Source of the DNA: Acidobacteriota bacterium
Lineage (GTDB): Bacteria; Acidobacteriota; Blastocatellia; Pyrinomonadales; Pyrinomonadaceae
Direction of reading: 5' to 3'
NCBI GenBank assembly: GCA_025463135.1
Contig: JAOAPY010000022.1
Location: 1 to 64,000 of the forward strand
DNA: 64,000 nt
Every line of letters begins with the position of its first letter. Positions within the stretch are counted from its first letter, which is position 1. Position numbers and translations under genes: made by a program. This document shows, piece after piece, positions 62,501 through 64,000 of this stretch. The notes beneath the pieces are model-generated. The model was not told where the DNA came from. It ran no database searches and was given only the letters and a program-made list of their open reading frames with translations.

Positions 62501-62730
62501 TCCTGGCCATGCGCGGCGGCGCCAGACTCTATTCACGTCTGTCGTACCTCTATGACAGCGTCACGGACAGCGATGGCCCGCCCACGCAGGGCGCGAAAGA
62601 AGTCTATGCAGATCAAAAGCGAGAGCTTGAAAGCTATGGTGCAGAGTTTAAGCAATTGATCAGCACCGATCTGTCGCGGCTGAACGAATTGGCCAAGCGG
62701 CTCGATTTTCCGATCGTGATTGTTCAATAA
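59527..62730 (+). CDS. Giant secreted sortilin/BNR-repeat propeller protein
   Basis: A 1067-residue exported protein (signal helix about 12-32). Residues about 45-760 are Asp-box (BNR) propeller repeats: GGVWKSTDGGITF, GIYRSVDAGKTWTH, GVYRTKDGGKTWQQ, GLYVSRDGGDSWKQ and more. These are VPS10/sortilin-like or glycosyl-hydrolase-type beta-propellers. The C-terminal 300 residues hold an Ig-like part (LPGTYSVRLTAGGQSVTAP) and a helical part (about 930-1010; LMIRQLRSLRQQLSARNDLL). The start at 59527 has ACGAGGTGCTTA before it; ATG at 59512 is an alternative. No catalytic residues are recognised. A truncated paralogue follows. Confidence 0.86.
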   Translation: MQNPCVSRCPKRLLLLLVTLFCGGLMHVAAQQKPDTPKGWNGLNDPAELKSLKYRNIGPAWGGRVSRSAGVPGDPSTYYVASASGGVWKSTDGGITFKSIFDDQPISSIGSIAVAPSDPNVIYVGSGEANIRGNVAAGNGIYRSVDAGKTWTHVWNQEGQIGTMAVDPRNADVAFAAVLGHAFGPNPERGVYRTKDGGKTWQQILKKDNDTGASDVALDPSNPNIVFAGLWQARRRPWDLTSGGPGSGLYVSRDGGDSWKQLTEKGLPKGVWGKIGVAVAPSDGRRVYALIEAEEGGLFSSEDGGDSWSRASGDHLLRERAWYYSTLTVNPSNPNEVWCPQVPMLKSIDAGKTFTMVKGIAHGDNHDIWIDPKNPRRIVGSSDGGVNISVDGGETWYAAALPIGQFYHVAVDSRTPFHVAGALQDIGTAQGPSNSLRRGGIRNTDYHRVGGGEAGWVVSDTSDPNIVYAGEYGGYISRYDDRTHQARNVGIYPEDGSGHGAEDLRVRFQWTAPIAVSPHDAKVIYHGGNVLYKTANGGQSWTAISPDLTRNDKSKQKYSGGPITGDMTGVEVFDTIFVIAESPAQKDLIWVGSDDGLVHVTRDGGKNWKNVTRGMSGIPEWGTVSMIEPSGTQAGTAYVVVDAHRLDDMHPYLYKTTNFGESWTRLDSKLPQDVYLHSVRIDPARPEILYLGAERGVAFSNDGGVSWRSLKLNLPTVAVHDLLVKDNSLVLGTHGRSFWIFDHLSVLRDLSPKSTGSQAGLFTISDAVRWRWHSGPPDKWAGENPPRGAVIYYWLKESVKDDIKIEILDSENHVVNTLSSKPKTPPGIDDDLAEAEEAAKKAALSKDAGVHQAVWDLTFEGSELVQNAKLDAGDPSVGPMVLPGTYSVRLTAGGQSVTAPLLVVPDPRVQLSAEDLRAQVSMATAARDDITGLALMIRQLRSLRQQLSARNDLLKGNSRATNLIKDSESLIAKLDALEAKLHNPKAEIVYDILAMRGGARLYSRLSYLYDSVTDSDGPPTQGAKEVYADQKRELESYGAEFKQLISTDLSRLNELAKRLDFPIVIVQ

Positions 62731-62835
62731 GGCGTCCGCATTTCTTCGGACGAGTCCTCCGTTTCTAAAGGGACACTTATGCGTTGCGATTCCGTTTAGT
62801 GAGGGCAATATGCGTTTGCGAATCCTCCGTTTGGA

Positions 62836-62883
62836 GGGGCACTTGTATCCCGGCGCTACGGACAAGTCCGCTCTCTAAACGGG
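62836..62883. repeat. Dispersed repeat, GGGCACTTGTGCCC family, copy 3
   Basis: GGGGCACTTGTATCCC, then CGGACAAGTCCG, then CTCTAAACGGG, the same three words in order as at 15854 and 43713. A related half (GTTTAGTGAGGGCA) lies at 62796-62810. Confidence 0.75.
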
Positions 62884-62893
62884 AAGTAAGTAG

Positions 62894-62940
62894 AAACCAA
62901 AAACCAAAAACCAAAGACCCAAGACCCAAGACCCAAGACC
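62894..62940. repeat. Short tandem repeat (AACCAAA / AGACCCA)
   Basis: Three copies of ACCAAAA then about four of AGACCCA run directly ahead of the second propeller gene. Slippage-prone sequence with no spacers. Confidence 0.85.
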
Positions 62941-62956
62941 GAAAGGACTACCCTCG

Positions 62957-64000
62957 ATGAAACCAAGGTCGCACTCCTTATTTCCTTTTGTATGGCTTCT
63001 GGCGTTAACCATTGCGTTGGCGATCGGGATGGCCGTAACGCATGCTCAGAATCCAACCGCAGAGCAGACGCCCAGCCCTTCACCCGCCGCCTCAGCCAGC
63101 CCAACACCAACGCCCAGCCCGACGCCAACCCCCGTTAACTGGTCCACCGATCCGATGCTCAAGCATTTCGTGTTTCGGGGCATCGGACCCGCAAGCATGG
63201 GTGGGCGCGTCGATGATTTTGCAGTAGTCGAAAGCAATCCGTACATCATTTATGTCGGCTTTGCCACGGGTGGTGTGTGGAAATCTACGAACAACGGCAC
63301 GACCTTTCAGCCGATTTTTGATACCTATTCGCGGGCCTCAATTGGCGACATCGCCGTCGCCCAGGCGGATCCAAACATCGTTTGGGTCGGCACCGGTGAA
63401 GCAAACAATCGACAGAGCTCCAGCTTCGGCGACGGCATCTATAAATCGACTGATGCGGGCAAGACCTTTGTGAAGATGGGACTCGAAGATTCGCAGTCCA
63501 TTGCTCGCATCGTGATCGATCCGCGCGATGCGAATACGGTTTACGTCGCCGTCCTGGGCCATCTGTTTGGTCCCAACAAAGAGCGTGGCATATACAAAAC
63601 GATCGACGGCGGCAAGACCTGGAACAACGTCAACTTCATCAGTGAGGACACAGGCTTTACTGATTTGGTTATGGACCCGGCCGACAACAAAACTCTCTAC
63701 GCAGCTTCGTATCAGCGGCGCAGAACTTCCTGGGGCTTCAATGGCGGGGGCACCGGATCGGGAATTTGGAAGACCACAGACGCGGGGAAAAGCTGGAAGA
63801 AAGTTGAAGGCAGCGGATTTCCCGTGGGTCTGCTGGGTCGCATCGGTATCGATGTGGCGCGTTCTAATCCAAACATCCTTTATGCCCAGGTCGAAGTGGG
63901 AGCCAGTCAGGGGACCGGCGGCGAAGAGCCGGTCATTGGCGGGCAGGCAACGCCGAGTCCCAGTCCTTCGCCCACAGCATCGCCCGCGGCTTCACCAACA
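62957..64000 (+). CDS. Second sortilin/BNR-repeat propeller protein, cut by window end
   Basis: An open frame of 348 codons running off the window without a stop. A signal helix (about 10-30) is followed by a Pro/Ser/Thr linker (PSPSPAASASPTPTPSPTP), then Asp-box repeats (GGVWKSTNNGTTFQ, GIYKSTDAGKTFVK, GIYKTIDGGKTWNN, GIWKTTDAGKSWKK). It ends in another Pro/Ser/Thr stretch (PSPSPSPTASPAASPT), so that linker also divides the propeller. It shares VLGHLFGPNKERG with VLGHAFGPNPERG in the gene before it: a tandem duplication. The start has GAAAGGAC 10 bases upstream. Confidence 0.88.
   Translation, partial: MKPRSHSLFPFVWLLALTIALAIGMAVTHAQNPTAEQTPSPSPAASASPTPTPSPTPTPVNWSTDPMLKHFVFRGIGPASMGGRVDDFAVVESNPYIIYVGFATGGVWKSTNNGTTFQPIFDTYSRASIGDIAVAQADPNIVWVGTGEANNRQSSSFGDGIYKSTDAGKTFVKMGLEDSQSIARIVIDPRDANTVYVAVLGHLFGPNKERGIYKTIDGGKTWNNVNFISEDTGFTDLVMDPADNKTLYAASYQRRRTSWGFNGGGTGSGIWKTTDAGKSWKKVEGSGFPVGLLGRIGIDVARSNPNILYAQVEVGASQGTGGEEPVIGGQATPSPSPSPTASPAASPT

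Overview
The window looks like chromosomal DNA of a Gram-negative, LPS-making bacterium, most probably an Acidobacteriota member of the class Blastocatellia. This is inference, not a database result. The reasons are: lpxC and kdsD are present (LPS with Kdo); there is a TonB-family protein; there are two tandem giant BNR/sortilin-like propeller proteins; a PASTA protein has an Asn/Ala repeat tail; an N-terminal Cys-box is joined to a carboxypeptidase-regulatory domain; and short palindromic elements are scattered through most long intergenic gaps.

Layout. 1-5285: repeats, kdsD, a secreted protein, then TPR lipoprotein and lpxC on the minus strand. 5839-15797: def, P5C dehydrogenase, fmt, rsmB, a PASTA protein, rpe, a BamD-like TPR protein, a small membrane protein and a CAP-domain protein. 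15951-25897: a classic housekeeping run, ispE, tRNA-Gln, prs, rplY, pth, rpsF, rpsR, rplI, dnaB, then a glycosyltransferase on the minus strand and alr. 26020-28367 (minus): a two-gene SIR2-like plus nSTAND-type ATPase module with a 4-bp GTGA overlap, the best candidate for a defence system. 29122-37189: a TPR membrane protein, a GMC oxidoreductase behind a good promoter, and four unrecognised genes that look like one operon. 37454-43710: a FAD amine/amino-acid oxidase-like gene (minus), a zinc-ribbon/NHL protein, small membrane proteins, a metallo-beta-lactamase-fold protein and a GT87-like membrane transferase. 43956-50326: a second unusual cluster holding a membrane protein with a duplicated motif, three related small proteins (two close paralogues), a Cys-rich protein with a CxxCH site, and a secreted metallophosphoesterase. 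50329-56669: DinB-like, MaoC-like, Cys-box/carboxypeptidase-regulatory and TonB proteins, glutamate dehydrogenase, ArsC/Spx-like, radA. 56707-64000: a YncE-type propeller fused to a phosphoesterase, then two tandem BNR propeller proteins, the last cut by the window end.

How the parts work together. The 15.9-22.8 kb run supplies isoprenoid precursor, PRPP, ribosomal proteins, peptidyl-tRNA recycling and the replicative helicase. def, fmt and rsmB serve translation initiation and rRNA modification. lpxC, kdsD and the BamD-like protein serve the outer membrane; alr serves peptidoglycan. The 26-37 kb and 44-50 kb stretches are accessory.

A striking general feature is the number of palindromic elements of 60-190 bp in gaps, several of which reach into genes: the 3' end of lpxC, the reading frame upstream of ispE and rsmB, the start of radA, and perhaps a 40-residue insert in the FAD oxidase. 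Start sites were chosen from ribosome-binding sites and family N-termini and often differ from the longest open frame.
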